This document shows positions 1 through 7,617 of a DNA stretch of 19,042 bases, piece by piece. The DNA is taken from NCBI RefSeq assembly GCF_014384705.1, contig NZ_JACRSN010000027.1:1-19042 (forward strand), given 5' to 3'. The DNA comes from Yeguia hominis (GTDB taxonomy: Bacteria > Bacillota > Clostridia > Oscillospirales > Acutalibacteraceae). The notes below the pieces were generated by a model that was not told where the DNA came from, did not search any database, and saw nothing but the letters and a program-made list of their open reading frames with translations. A program made the translations under genes and the position numbers. Each line of letters begins with the position of its first letter. Positions within the stretch are counted from its first letter, which is position 1.

Positions 1-701
1 GTGTACGCCGATGGGATAAGCACCTTTTCCTCCGTTAGCTGTCTTGCGATTGCCGGAGGTGTCAAGCTCTCTGCCGCAAGCTCAAAGATGTGTTTTACCA
101 CCTGAGAAGCAACAGGATCCACCACTAAGGTCTGCTTATCTTCGGGCAGTCGATTGTAGCCGTAGGGAATACTGCCGGAGCAGCGTTTTCCGTCGCTCAT
201 ACGGGACAGGAAGATGGACTTTATCTTGTTGCTGGTGTCCTTGGCGTACCACTCGTTCATTATGTTGAGGAATGGGGTGAAGTCGTTATCCTGCGGCTTG
301 TCGCTGTCCACGCTGTTATTGATTGCAACAAAGCGTATCTGCTTCTTGGGGAACAGAATCTCGGTATAAAAGCCGACCTCAAGATAGTTTCTGCCGAAAC
401 GGCTCATATCCTTGACGATAATTGTGCCGATTTTCCCGGCTTCGGCTTCTGCAAGCATTGCCTGAAATCCGGGACGGTTGAAGTTACGCCCTGTGTAACC
501 GTCATCGGTAAAATGCTTGATGTTCGTCATACCGCTTTTGCGGGCAAAATCTTCGAGAAATCTCTTTTGATTCAGTATTGAGTTCGATTCGCCCTGCTGC
601 TCATCATCCTTGGACAGCCTTTCATAGAGGGCTGTAACTCTGTTAAAATCCCTGATTTTAGGCACTTTCTGACCTCCTTTCCGTCTTTTATTCGCAGCCA
701 T
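1..701 (-). CDS. Large serine recombinase, N-terminal part (runs off left edge)
   Basis: The frame is open from about position 701 to the left edge, giving roughly 220-233 residues of a TnpX/TndX-like large serine recombinase, which cuts and rejoins att sites through a serine-DNA link. The resolvase domain is visible: YERLSKDDE carries the nucleophilic serine, followed by DDGYTGRNF, KDMSRFGRNYLEVG and a MNEWYAKDTSNKIK helix. The start of the Recombinase domain (IPYGYNRLPED) follows. Two in-frame starts are possible: GTG at 665, with AAAGGAGG about 7 nt upstream, or ATG at 701, which adds 12 basic residues. The ribosome binding site favours GTG 665. The gene begins two bases past the premature stop of the virD4 fragment, so it belongs to an element inserted in that gene. 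The C-terminal zinc ribbon and coiled coil lie outside the window. Confidence 0.93.
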   Translation of the reverse strand, partial: MAANKRRKGGQKVPKIRDFNRVTALYERLSKDDEQQGESNSILNQKRFLEDFARKSGMTNIKHFTDDGYTGRNFNRPGFQAMLAEAEAGKIGTIIVKDMSRFGRNYLEVGFYTEILFPKKQIRFVAINNSVDSDKPQDNDFTPFLNIMNEWYAKDTSNKIKSIFLSRMSDGKRCSGSIPYGYNRLPEDKQTLVVDPVASQVVKHIFELAAESLTPPAIARQLTEEKVLIPSAY

Positions 702-740
702 ATTCAATGGACTGCTTGCAATATATATCCTAAAACTTCT
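1..740 (-). mobile_element. End of a serine-recombinase element inserted in virD4/traG
   Basis: VirD4 homology on the minus strand stops shortly after the VILDPNG stretch (about position 745-735). About 40 bases later a recombinase gene begins. Large serine recombinase genes commonly sit at an element terminus, so this is read as one end of a transposon whose body extends left of the window. The exact end is not definable because the other end is absent; the 740 boundary is approximate. Confidence 0.65.
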
Positions 741-1246
741 TTTCCGTTGGGGTCAAGAATCACGAAGCTGGTGTTCGCCTGCATCAGATTCGGTTTGCAA
801 TAGAAGCGGGTCTTACCGGCACCGGAGCCGCCGCAGACAAGGGTATTCAGGTTTCGGCGGTGCTTCTTACCATTCAGCCCGATACGGACTGCCTGCGTCA
901 TCAGCTTGTTTTCGGACGGTGGGTTCTGCCGGTATTTCTTGTCCACGGCTTTGGCATTGCCCCATTTTGCGCTGCCGTGTTCCTCCCGACGTCGGTAGTT
1001 CCTGCGTGTCGAGAAATAGATGCCGATGCCCATTCCATAGCAGAGAAGCAAAACGAGGACAGTTTTTACGCTGTCCTCGCAAAGCTCTATATGAAATGGG
1101 TCGCTCATCACATTCATCAAGCTCGGCAGTATCTCCGGCAAGCCACCCTTAACGGATGGTGCAATGAGAAGTCCGAGCCACACAATCGGCAGGATGCCGA
1201 GTACGGCGAGAATGATGGAGGTCTGTCTGTCGTTATCTCGATTCAC
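704..1246 (-). pseudogene. VirD4/TraG-type type IV coupling protein, 3'-truncated
   Basis: This is the N-terminal 180 residues of a T4SS coupling protein, the membrane ATPase that brings the relaxase-DNA complex to the transfer channel. Two transmembrane helices (about residues 10-32 and 60-79) precede a HGSAKW motif and a Walker A P-loop, CGGSGAGKT (138-146). Homology continues to FVILDPNG (161-168) and then turns into an unrelated tail, GYILQAVH, and a stop. Family members are usually about 550-650 residues, so Walker B and the all-alpha domain are gone. The start is GTG 1246, overlapping the preceding small gene by 14 bases, which suggests translational coupling. The cut coincides with the start of a serine recombinase gene, so the truncation is read as insertional. 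It cannot form a working ATPase. Confidence 0.88.
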
Positions 1247-1439
1247 GACAGGAGCAGTCCTTTCTTTCCACTACCTTGAACTTTTTCTTTGGGGCATACC
1301 CGACCTTGATGATAAGATCATCCACGGCATCGGTGGATTTGCCCTCATTCATCAGTTCGGTTTTGGTATCGTTCAAAGCTCGAATCACTACGCCGTGTTC
1401 ATAATCGTCCAAGGCGATGTGATAGCGTTCCTCTTTCAT
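1233..1439 (-). CDS. Small conserved ICE protein of unknown function
   Basis: A 68-residue protein between the ArdC-like gene and virD4. It starts at ATG 1439, with GAGGTG about 6-8 nt upstream, inside the end of the previous gene. It begins with a short beta/alpha segment (YHIALDDYEHGVVIRALNDTKTELMNEGKSTDAVDDLIIKV), then has a Lys-rich stretch (APKKKFKVVER) and ends CSCRESR. Small proteins of this kind are often found next to VirD4 in these elements, but I know of no assigned role. The stop overlaps the start of virD4 by 14 bases, pointing to coupled translation. No membrane segment is seen, so it is probably cytoplasmic. Confidence 0.75.
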   Translation of the reverse strand: MKEERYHIALDDYEHGVVIRALNDTKTELMNEGKSTDAVDDLIIKVGYAPKKKFKVVERKDCSCRESR

Positions 1440-1449
1440 CGCTCACACC

Positions 1450-2337
1450 TCATCTTTCCTGATCTTTGCTTCGGTCTGCTCGGCGACGGTAGATTTCCTC
1501 CGACACACGAGAGCCGATCTCGCTCATCGCAGAACGGGTCTTGGAAAGTTCCGCACGAATTTCTTTGGGGGATTTGCCCGCCAGCTCCTCCGGGATACGG
1601 TCAATGGCGAAGTTCTTCACATCCACTCCGAACTTGCGGCAGAGCATATAGCCGACGCAGACAGCAGAGAAGCCCATATCCCTGCGGCTGTATGCTTCGC
1701 AGTTCATTGCAAGCTGAGCGTGACCAAGTTCCTGTGCCACGCACTGGCAGAGTGCAACGCTGTTCCCAATGTCCCGCTTGATATAGAGGGTCTGATCCTC
1801 GTTCTTATAGAACGCCCTCATATTGGGAGAAGGCAGCTCCTCCACAGTGCTCACATCAATGGGAGCCGTGTCGAGCATAATGGCAACGAGCTTTCGGGGG
1901 TCACGATCAAGGGTAGGTGCAGCAGGCTTCTTGCCGCTGGTCTGCGCCACATCGAATACCTTCTTGACATTGTAGGCAATGCCGGTAGAGCTGTCATTCT
2001 TGGTGTATTCAACAGGTTCAAGAATGGACAGGCTCTTAGCACCCTTGTTGACCTTCACGCCGTCCTCCTGCCAATCACGAAAATCCTTGAGCTGCGTCGC
2101 CTGCGGCTGTTGCTTATAAATGAGCAGGGCGTTGGCGGCAGAGTAGCGATCCATTCGTGCCTGCGTATCGAGATATGCCCTGAACTTGTCGGGGTCACGG
2201 ACGATCTCAGTAGCGGTATCGTCGATCATCTGATACACGGCATCCTTCTCCGCCTTTTTCTTGGCGGCGTATTCCTCCGGGGAGAGCTGCGGACGAGCCG
2301 CAGTCCCGGACTTCTTGGGAGTGAAATTGTTAGTCAT
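1450..2337 (-). CDS. ArdC-like protein with degenerate zinc-peptidase motif
   Basis: A 295-residue protein. The N-terminal half (about 30-130) resembles the ArdC N-terminal ssDNA-binding domain: alternating charged helices, then RYSAANALLIYKQQPQATQLKDFRDWQEDGVKVNKGAKSLSI-type sequence and a VFDVAQT stretch. The C-terminal half resembles an ImmA/IrrE-like metallopeptidase domain. ArdC proteins protect incoming single-stranded DNA from restriction in the recipient. Here the expected HExxH reads QELGH (202-206), so the first zinc histidine is glutamine and hydrolysis is doubtful. The C-terminal AYSRRDMGFSAVCVGYMLCRKFGVD block is well formed, so the protein does not look decayed. The start is ATG 2337 with GAGAGGT about 8 nt upstream; the gene begins 6 bases after the PcfB stop. 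Confidence 0.82.
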   Translation of the reverse strand: MTNNFTPKKSGTAARPQLSPEEYAAKKKAEKDAVYQMIDDTATEIVRDPDKFRAYLDTQARMDRYSAANALLIYKQQPQATQLKDFRDWQEDGVKVNKGAKSLSILEPVEYTKNDSSTGIAYNVKKVFDVAQTSGKKPAAPTLDRDPRKLVAIMLDTAPIDVSTVEELPSPNMRAFYKNEDQTLYIKRDIGNSVALCQCVAQELGHAQLAMNCEAYSRRDMGFSAVCVGYMLCRKFGVDVKNFAIDRIPEELAGKSPKEIRAELSKTRSAMSEIGSRVSEEIYRRRADRSKDQER

Positions 2338-2343
2338 AGCTGA

Positions 2344-3141
2344 TTACCTCTCTTTCGATTTCTTATGCTTTTTCGGCTGGGTGTGAACCGTCTGACGGTT
2401 CGGTTCGGGAGTCTTGCTTTTCTCCTTGGAAAGCGCAGACTCGGCACGGTCTGCTTCTTTGTCAGCTTTTGCAGCAACCTTGTAGCGCTCCAGCTTTTCT
2501 CTCACGGAAGGCTTCTTGTCTGCCTGCTTTGCTGTACCCCGGTCAGTAACCGTACCGCTGATCTCGGAGCTTCGCTCGGACGGAGGGCTTTTTTCCGTCT
2601 TTGCGACCGTAGGGTTTTCGTGGGACTGACCTTCTTTCTGCAAAGGCTTTCCCATTGCTTCCTCCACGATGATCTCGCCCTTGGTTTTGGTCGGCACTTC
2701 CCGTGCCACCGCTTCACGGTCAGCTTTGTCCTGCTCCGCCTGCGTGATAACGCCTGCCTTATCGACCTTGCCGATCTCAAAGCGTTCCACAATGCGCTGG
2801 ATTTTGGAAGCGTCCTCTGCACGGGCGATAATATCCACGGGTACATCATCTCCCTTGGCGCTCTTATCTCTCAGGACACAGTAGAGAACGCCATAGCGCT
2901 TTGCCTGTTTGGTGAACTGTGCCAAGTCCTTGTTCGGGATAGAAAAGACTTTCAGTTCCTTGCCGGACTTGATCATATTGGTGAGCCGTGCCTTGCCTTT
3001 GGTCTGCTGTTCCTGCTTCAACACGGATACAAGAAGCAGGGCGACATTCTTTGCCGCCGATCCTGTAAGTTTTGCGGCAACTTCAAAGCCTTCAAGCGAG
3101 AGCCTGACGACCTGCTCAGCCGCATCACCGCCGTTGTTCAT
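2344..3141 (-). CDS. pcfB: PcfB family (DUF3801) conjugation accessory protein
   Basis: A 265-residue protein. Residues 1-125 match the PcfB/DUF3801 pattern: an N-terminal helix (AEQVVRLSLEGFEVAAKLTGSAAK), then KELKVFSIPNKDLAQFTKQAKRYGVLYCVLRDK and a DIIARAEDASKIQRIVERF segment. The remaining 140 residues are low-complexity, Lys/Glu/Pro-rich and probably disordered, ending KKHKKSKER. PcfB-type proteins accompany the relaxase and coupling protein in Gram-positive conjugation systems such as pCF10; their mechanism is not well defined. The start is ATG 3141, preceded by AAAGGAG, rather than an upstream ATG at 3192 that has no site and would lie deep in the relaxase gene. It overlaps the end of the relaxase by 17 bases. 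Confidence 0.85.
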   Translation of the reverse strand: MNNGGDAAEQVVRLSLEGFEVAAKLTGSAAKNVALLLVSVLKQEQQTKGKARLTNMIKSGKELKVFSIPNKDLAQFTKQAKRYGVLYCVLRDKSAKGDDVPVDIIARAEDASKIQRIVERFEIGKVDKAGVITQAEQDKADREAVAREVPTKTKGEIIVEEAMGKPLQKEGQSHENPTVAKTEKSPPSERSSEISGTVTDRGTAKQADKKPSVREKLERYKVAAKADKEADRAESALSKEKSKTPEPNRQTVHTQPKKHKKSKER

Positions 3142-4507
3142 AGTTGCGGTTCTCCTTTCGTTTTGATTTTTCTTCCTCTGCTCGGACTGCATCCACCTTT
3201 TCCTCGATAACCTTGGAACGGGCGGCGATGTCCTGACAGAGTTTGACCTCCTTGCGGAGTTCCTTTAACTTCTCGCCGAGAAGTGAGATACTTGTCTTTG
3301 CCTGTGACAGCTCTGCATCTGTGATGTTCACTTTTCGTATTTCATTTCGGAGGTGCGTTCTGTCGGCAGTTAAGGTCTTGATCTGCTCCTCGACCGAGTG
3401 CTGATATGAAAATAGCTGCTCGTCTGTACCGATGTGGTGCTTGCCGAGCAGCGTGACTTGTTTGGTGAGTTCATCTATCTTCATCAGATCCTCTTTGAAA
3501 AGATAGTGAACTCGTGCGTGATTCTGTTGTCCTGCCTTGTACTTCGGCAGATAGCCGAGCCGGTAGCAGTAGTAAAGGTACAGCCCATACAGACCGCCGA
3601 CTTTTCCAATTCTGTCGCTCCGTGTTCTGAGCCGGTATTGCTTCGGTCGGTAGGTTTTAGGCTGAAACGGCTCGAAGTCGATGTTATCACGGTTTTCAAT
3701 GAGCCGCTGCGTAATGCGCTCTTTGGTGTATTCCTCACCGAGCCTGTGCAATCGGATCGGGCATTCATCACCCTTGCCCCTAATTGTCCAATACTTCCGC
3801 TTGTGATTGGAGCCGAGGGTGTATCCCATCTCAGACAGATGATATTCAAGCTGTCGAAGATTGTGGCTCATTGCAATGGCTTCATCCAAGGCGGCACGGG
3901 CGAGGTTGTAGCGTGTAGGCATACCGGCTTTGTCCTTTTGGGTCAGATACTTTGCATCGGGATAACGCTCCGGTTCCTTGATCGTGCTGATACCGTACTT
4001 TTCACAAATGCGGTCAGCTTCCTTATAGAACTTAAACCACGAGGTATCCCGGCAACGCTTCCCATCGACAAAGGAAACAGAGTTGATGACAAAGTGGCAG
4101 TGCAGATGCTCTGTATTCAGATGGGTCGTCACCAACACCTGATATTTCTTGCCCCAAACGGAATTTGCGAACTCCATTCCGATATGCTGGGCAAGCTCCG
4201 GTGTGATGTCGGTTTCCTTAAAGCTAAGATAGCCGTGATAGGCTTGGATGCCGTCTGTCTTATCGAACTGTTCCTTGACAGTGACAAACTGCTCACGGGC
4301 AATCGCCGGAGTGCAGTTGATCCCCTCACAGAATAATTCCTGCTCGGTTTTCTCGCCGTTTTTTACATAGTTGACAATATCACGAAGCGCCTGATAATCT
4401 GCATTGCTGTACTTGGATTTTGCCTTCGTGGTTTTCTCAGGATTGGAAGCGTAGTCGAGAACGGTCGCAAGGCGAACCGTGACCGGCCACAGCTTACTTA
4501 CTGCCAT
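3125..4507 (-). CDS. MOBP-type relaxase (MobA/TraI-like)
   Basis: A 460-residue relaxase that nicks the ICE oriT and pilots the transferred strand. Motif I is near the N-terminus, with candidate catalytic Tyr19 in VLDYASNPEKT. Motif III is the metal-binding histidine cluster THLNTEHLHCHFVIN (H129, H134, H136, with H138 beside it), then SVSFVDGKRC. The middle part has the DEAIAMSHNLRQLEYHLSEMGYTLG region common in Firmicutes ICE relaxases. The last third (about 335-460) is strongly helical and coiled-coil-like, ending in a basic tail. The length is normal and there is no break, so it appears functional. It overlaps the mobC stop by 10 bases and pcfB by 17. Its substrate is probably the palindromic region upstream of mobC. 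Confidence 0.92.
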   Translation of the reverse strand: MAVSKLWPVTVRLATVLDYASNPEKTTKAKSKYSNADYQALRDIVNYVKNGEKTEQELFCEGINCTPAIAREQFVTVKEQFDKTDGIQAYHGYLSFKETDITPELAQHIGMEFANSVWGKKYQVLVTTHLNTEHLHCHFVINSVSFVDGKRCRDTSWFKFYKEADRICEKYGISTIKEPERYPDAKYLTQKDKAGMPTRYNLARAALDEAIAMSHNLRQLEYHLSEMGYTLGSNHKRKYWTIRGKGDECPIRLHRLGEEYTKERITQRLIENRDNIDFEPFQPKTYRPKQYRLRTRSDRIGKVGGLYGLYLYYCYRLGYLPKYKAGQQNHARVHYLFKEDLMKIDELTKQVTLLGKHHIGTDEQLFSYQHSVEEQIKTLTADRTHLRNEIRKVNITDAELSQAKTSISLLGEKLKELRKEVKLCQDIAARSKVIEEKVDAVRAEEEKSKRKENRNYEQRR

Positions 4508-4836
4508 TTCAGGTTGCTCTCACCGGGACGGAGAAACTGGCGCTCCATATCTGCCTGAAACTTGTGCAGGCGCTCCAGCTCGCTATTCAGTTTCTGTGTG
4601 TCGATAAAGCCAAGGGCGTTTGCCTTGACGGAGATCTGATGGATGTTATTGCCGATGGCGGAGAACTCCCGCATCGCATCATAGAAACGGTCGTCGGGTT
4701 TTTCCTTTGGCTCATAGCCACGGAGCAACAGACGGACGAGCGCCGCTTCAGAGAGGCAGGTTTTCTTGGCTTTCTTCTGCAAGTCCTGCGCTTCGTCACG
4801 GGAAAACCAAAACTGCTTCTTGATCGTTCTTTTCAT
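4498..4836 (-). CDS. mobC: MobC relaxosome accessory protein
   Basis: A 112-residue protein typical of MobC, which binds near oriT and helps the relaxase open the DNA. The N-terminus is a ribbon-helix-helix-like segment (KKQFWFSRDEAQDLQKKAKKTCLSEAALVRLLLRGYEPKEKPD) followed by the MobC signature region FYDAMREFSAIGNNIHQISVKANALGFIDTQKLNSELERLHKFQADM. It starts at ATG 4836; the best ribosome site (AAAGGA) is a rather long 12-13 nt away, so the start is less certain than the family. It is the first gene after the 4837-4999 non-coding region and overlaps the relaxase start by 10 bases, the usual mobC-relaxase arrangement. Confidence 0.9.
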   Translation of the reverse strand: MKRTIKKQFWFSRDEAQDLQKKAKKTCLSEAALVRLLLRGYEPKEKPDDRFYDAMREFSAIGNNIHQISVKANALGFIDTQKLNSELERLHKFQADMERQFLRPGESNLKWQ

Positions 4837-4860
4837 AAATGGACTTCATCCTTTCTCTTG

Positions 4861-4990
4861 AAATGTGTGGTGCTTCTTGCACGGGGTATTAGGGCTTCCC
4901 CCTAACGAGGCCTTTTTGCGGCGCTTTGAAAAGCGGAGTAAAAAGGCACTGCTCGTTAAGATAATACAGAGCCTTCGGGGAACCCCGTTC
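4861..4990. other. Candidate oriT of the ICE (palindrome cluster upstream of mobC)
   Basis: The 163-base non-coding gap upstream of mobC holds a dense set of inverted repeats. GTGC(4870-4873)/GCAC(4879-4882) has a 5-nt loop. TTAGGG(4889-4894)/CCCTAA(4900-4905) has a 5-nt loop. A large nested stem has TAACGAG(4903-4909)/CTCGTTA(4952-4958) outside GCCTTTTT(4910-4917)/AAAAAGGC(4940-4947) outside CGCTTT/AAAGCG (4922-4935). CGGGG(4976-4980)/CCCCG(4983-4987) closes the series. Position next to mobC and the relaxase plus palindromes is the usual oriT setting. I do not recognise a nick consensus with certainty. Part of it may instead act as a transcription terminator for the upstream DUF3846 gene. 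Confidence 0.55.
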
Positions 4991-4999
4991 TCATTGAGA

Positions 5000-5752
5000 T
5001 CAGCGTTCTTTGTCCGCCCTGACGGGCTTAAAAGGCACGGCTACGATCTCATCGTTAACTCTCATAAAGCGTTCGGGATACTTGAATTTCTCACGGTATT
5101 TCTCCGCAAGGTCAGGCGGGAGGGACTGGAACTTCTCAGCCTCAAAGGGAGCATAGGCAACGAAAAACTTCCCGCAAATGATGTCCTGCATCTCACGGGA
5201 GTTTTCCTCATAAACCGCCCGATTCGGGGGCAGTCCGTTGACCTTGCCCTCCTCATTACAGATGATTGCGACCTCATCTTCAAAGGGCATATATTCCTCA
5301 ATGTCGCCACCGACAACCGCCTGCATTGCCTCCAAGGTATCGTCGATCTCAATCATCTTGGGGTACTTGTTCGGCTCCACAAGCAGGACGGAAATCTTTC
5401 CGCTGCCTGCTCCTACCGGCTCCTTGCAGAGCGATTTGTCGAAAGAAATCGACTTGAACCCGATACTGTCCACGAAGTAGAAGCCGGGATTCAGGGTGTC
5501 GCTCTCCCTGATTTCGACTACATCCGACACGGAAAGAGAGCGTCCCTTGTAGTCGGCAGGATGGTCAACATTGAACTTCTGATAGATGCTTTCGAGGGAG
5601 ATGCAGTCCATTTTGCCGTCATAAACTCTGTCGTAAGCGGCTGCGTTGACTTCCTTAGTGCCTTTGATTTTTTCGAGGGATTCCATTCCGATGAAGCACA
5701 CATTGGCGGTATCCCTGTCCACATTGATTTGATAAATGCTAAACTCAGTCAT
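5000..5752 (-). CDS. YodL-like / DUF3846 domain protein
   Basis: A 250-residue cytoplasmic protein found in ICE DNA-processing modules. The first half (about 1-125) fits the YodL-like domain: FSIYQINVDRDTANVCFIGMESLEK, then DRVYDGKMDCISLESIYQKFNVDHP, RSLSVSDVVEI and GFYFVDSIGF. The second half (about 130-190) fits DUF3846: SVLLVEPNKYPKMIEIDDTLEAMQAVVGG, then EEYMPFEDEVAIICNEEGKVNGLPPNRAV. Neither domain has an established activity. It starts at ATG 5752 with AAAGGA upstream and overlaps the preceding gene by 4 bases (ATGA). It is the last gene before the oriT-like region. Assignment rests on remembered domain patterns, not on a search. Confidence 0.82.
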   Translation of the reverse strand: MTEFSIYQINVDRDTANVCFIGMESLEKIKGTKEVNAAAYDRVYDGKMDCISLESIYQKFNVDHPADYKGRSLSVSDVVEIRESDTLNPGFYFVDSIGFKSISFDKSLCKEPVGAGSGKISVLLVEPNKYPKMIEIDDTLEAMQAVVGGDIEEYMPFEDEVAIICNEEGKVNGLPPNRAVYEENSREMQDIICGKFFVAYAPFEAEKFQSLPPDLAEKYREKFKYPERFMRVNDEIVAVPFKPVRADKER

Positions 5753-6711
5753 CGTTCATTCGTCCTTTCTTTGGTTTTGTTGCGGTGGATACCGAGCTGG
5801 AAACAAAGAAAGTCATTGTAGTCCTTGCCGCAGGGCGGAGGGCTGTCAATGACTTCATACTTGCTCGGCAATATGGTTTTCAGCGCAAGGCTGGCTTTTC
5901 TCCCGGCATTATCGTTATCGAAGTGCAGGAGAATTTTCTTGATTTGCGGCTTCTCATCGAGGTACTTCACAAGAGCCGCAGGGGTAGTGCTGTCCTCGAT
6001 TCTCTCCTTGGGCAGATACACACCGGCAAGGGAAACGAGGTTGTCTTTCCGCCAATCTCTGCCCGCCATCTTTTCAAGCGTCGCATAGGAAAGCAGGTCA
6101 ATGGCGCACTCAAAGAGATGCACCGTGCCGCTGTCGCTGTCTGCGATCCGAAAAGAATAGTGCTTGTCACTGCCGGAGCAGTCACCCAAAACACGGCGGT
6201 CATTGGTCGCTCGGTAGGACGCATAGCGAGGGGTATTCTTCTCATCAAATCCTACGCACACAAGATTGCGATACGGCAGGCTCTCGAAAATCAGCCCCTT
6301 GTCAATGCAGTATTGGATGATGGCATAGTCGATGCCCCTGCCGAAAAGATACTCTGTAATTCTTTCTGTGGAAGCACTTTTATCCGGCAGAAGCAAGATC
6401 TTCGGCTCCGTTTTCTGCTTGGGTTTGACCGTCACCGACGGCATCACCGCCGCCTTTCCCATCAGTGTTTCGACCGCTTCTACAAAAGAACAGCCCTTGA
6501 CTTTCACAAGATAGTCAAGGGCATTGTAGCCGCCGATGCGCTGTGACCACCACATCCACTTGCCGTTAGAAATCTTCAGGCTGTCGTGAGTGCGGGTGGT
6601 ATAATTGTTGCCGGAAATGCGGACAAGCTCCTGCGGCTCACAGCTTTGCAGATAGGTCAGCAGGTCGATTTGCCGTGCCTGTTCCACCACCTCCGGGGGG
6701 ATATACGGCAT
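5749..6711 (-). CDS. Toprim/DUF3991 primase-like protein
   Basis: A 320-residue protein related to the DUF3991/Toprim_2 group, thought to act in priming or processing of transferred DNA. The N-terminal 85 residues resemble a DnaG-type zinc-binding domain without its cysteines (DLLTYLQSCEPQELVRISGNN, then WMWWSQRIGGYNALDYLVKVKGCSFVEAVETLMG). A DUF3991-like middle (EYLFGRGIDYAIIQYCIDKGLIFES) and a Toprim fold follow, with LFECAIDLLSYATL and ILLHFDNDNAGRKA carrying the acidic DxD pair. No helicase domain is present, so it is a stand-alone primase-like protein if active. The start is ATG 6711, overlapping the DUF3848 stop. An upstream ATG at 6843 gives an Arg/Ser-rich sequence that is a shadow of the previous gene. 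Confidence 0.84.
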   Translation of the reverse strand: MPYIPPEVVEQARQIDLLTYLQSCEPQELVRISGNNYTTRTHDSLKISNGKWMWWSQRIGGYNALDYLVKVKGCSFVEAVETLMGKAAVMPSVTVKPKQKTEPKILLLPDKSASTERITEYLFGRGIDYAIIQYCIDKGLIFESLPYRNLVCVGFDEKNTPRYASYRATNDRRVLGDCSGSDKHYSFRIADSDSGTVHLFECAIDLLSYATLEKMAGRDWRKDNLVSLAGVYLPKERIEDSTTPAALVKYLDEKPQIKKILLHFDNDNAGRKASLALKTILPSKYEVIDSPPPCGKDYNDFLCFQLGIHRNKTKERTNER

Positions 6712-6715
6712 AAAA

Positions 6716-7054
6716 TCATCTGCTTTCCCGGTGCTGTTTCTTCTCCTGCCGTTGCAGGCTCTTATCCGCTTCCGTTTCGATGGAGTCCCGGATGGTATCC
6801 ATATGCTCGGTTCCTCTGTCCCGGAACTCCTTATACACATCACTCAGAGGGCAAGGGGAACGAAGCAAAGCCCTTGCCTTTTCCGGCTCAAGCTCCAGCT
6901 CCTCCATACACATTACGATGTCCTCCCGCATCGTGTACTCGTAGGTATGGTTGAGGATTTCGGACGGCTCCTGATGCAGTAGCCAGTCCCGGTATTTGTC
7001 CTGCTCGGCTTTCATTTTCTCATAAAGTCGAGCGTTGTAATCTGTTTCGTTCAT
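6716..7054 (-). CDS. DUF3848 family protein
   Basis: A 112-residue charged, helical protein (NETDYNARLYEKMKAEQDKYRDWLLHQEPSEILNHTYEYTMREDIVMCMEELELEPEKARALLRSPCPLSDVYKEFRDR...) matching the DUF3848 pattern seen in ICE modules of gut Clostridia. Function is unknown. The start is ATG 7054, fixed by AAGGAGG 8 nt upstream; the longer reading frame to 7108 has no site. The stop (6716-6718) lies just before the ATG of the Toprim gene at 6711, so the two are likely translated together. It is the first gene of the mobilization operon downstream of a hairpin terminator, so a promoter for the operon should lie near 7060-7140. Confidence 0.82.
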   Translation of the reverse strand: MNETDYNARLYEKMKAEQDKYRDWLLHQEPSEILNHTYEYTMREDIVMCMEELELEPEKARALLRSPCPLSDVYKEFRDRGTEHMDTIRDSIETEADKSLQRQEKKQHRESR

Positions 7055-7070
7055 AACGAACACCTCCTTC

Positions 7071-7115
7071 GAAATAGAAATAGCCGCCTGATTTCTTTTG
7101 AAAACCAAGCGGCTA
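7071..7115 (-). terminator. Intrinsic terminator after the membrane-protein cassette
   Basis: TAGCCGC (7081-7087) and GCGGCTA (7109-7115) form a stem that extends inward on the minus strand to about 15 pairs with two G-U wobbles and an AAAA-type loop. On the minus strand it is followed by TTTCTATTTC. It lies 43 bases past the stop of the four-helix membrane protein and just ahead of the DUF3848 ribosome site, so it separates the LytTR cassette from the mobilization operon. Confidence 0.6.
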
Positions 7116-7157
7116 TGTACGCTATATTCAGTTCGACAAACTGGAATTTAACCAATA

Positions 7158-7592
7158 TCATTTTGCGTTCTTATACGAAAGCAGAATATGGCTTGGTGCA
7201 AACAATATTGCTGCGATAAGCAACAGAATTGATCGACTCATAATTCCACTAAACAAGAACAAAACTGAAGGAATAACAGATAGCGCCAGTGCTCTGAATA
7301 TGCTGCTCTTCTTAAAGCAAATTATCCAAATTGCACAATATAACACTACTAATATTGTATCCACAATAAGGTATATGGCAAATGCTTCGTCAGACCACCA
7401 CCCGAACCATGTTCCGGGAATGTTGATTATCATAAAACCAAAGCAGCCAAACCTTCCTATCTGTTCTGCAACCTCAATAAATTTATTGCTCCATTTGTTT
7501 TCAAAACCCTCTTTGCATCTAATTGCAAAAATAATATTGGGTATCATAATGACTGCAATCATTATCAGTCCGAATATATTTAACCAGTCCAT
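7158..7592 (-). CDS. Membrane protein, about four helices, unknown function
   Basis: A 144-residue integral membrane protein. Hydrophobic segments lie at about 2-24 (WLNIFGLIMIAVIMIPNIIFAI), 45-62 (FGCFGFMIINIPGTWFGWW), 68-92 (AFAIYLIVDTILVVLYCAIWIICF) and 98-138 (two close helices). There is no signal peptide cleavage site and no catalytic motif. It starts at ATG 7592 with GGAGGAG 5 nt upstream. It is third in a LytTR regulator-DUF3021-membrane protein cassette and visibly more AT-rich than its neighbours, suggesting separate acquisition. I do not recognise a family. By analogy with LytTR-associated membrane proteins it may inhibit or respond to the regulator, but this is inference. Confidence 0.78.
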   Translation of the reverse strand: MDWLNIFGLIMIAVIMIPNIIFAIRCKEGFENKWSNKFIEVAEQIGRFGCFGFMIINIPGTWFGWWSDEAFAIYLIVDTILVVLYCAIWIICFKKSSIFRALALSVIPSVLFLFSGIMSRSILLLIAAILFAPSHILLSYKNAK

Positions 7593-7617
7593 ATACTCCT
7601 CCGCAAATTCCGATTTG

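Noticed and set aside
2365..3210. 281-codon plus-strand frame opposite pcfB, and similar long plus frames at 860-1279, 3434-4336, 4865-5821, 5785-6546 and 8850-9686
   Set aside because: All lie opposite genes with recognisable domains and good starts. Their compositions are odd and no family is seen; they are antisense shadows.
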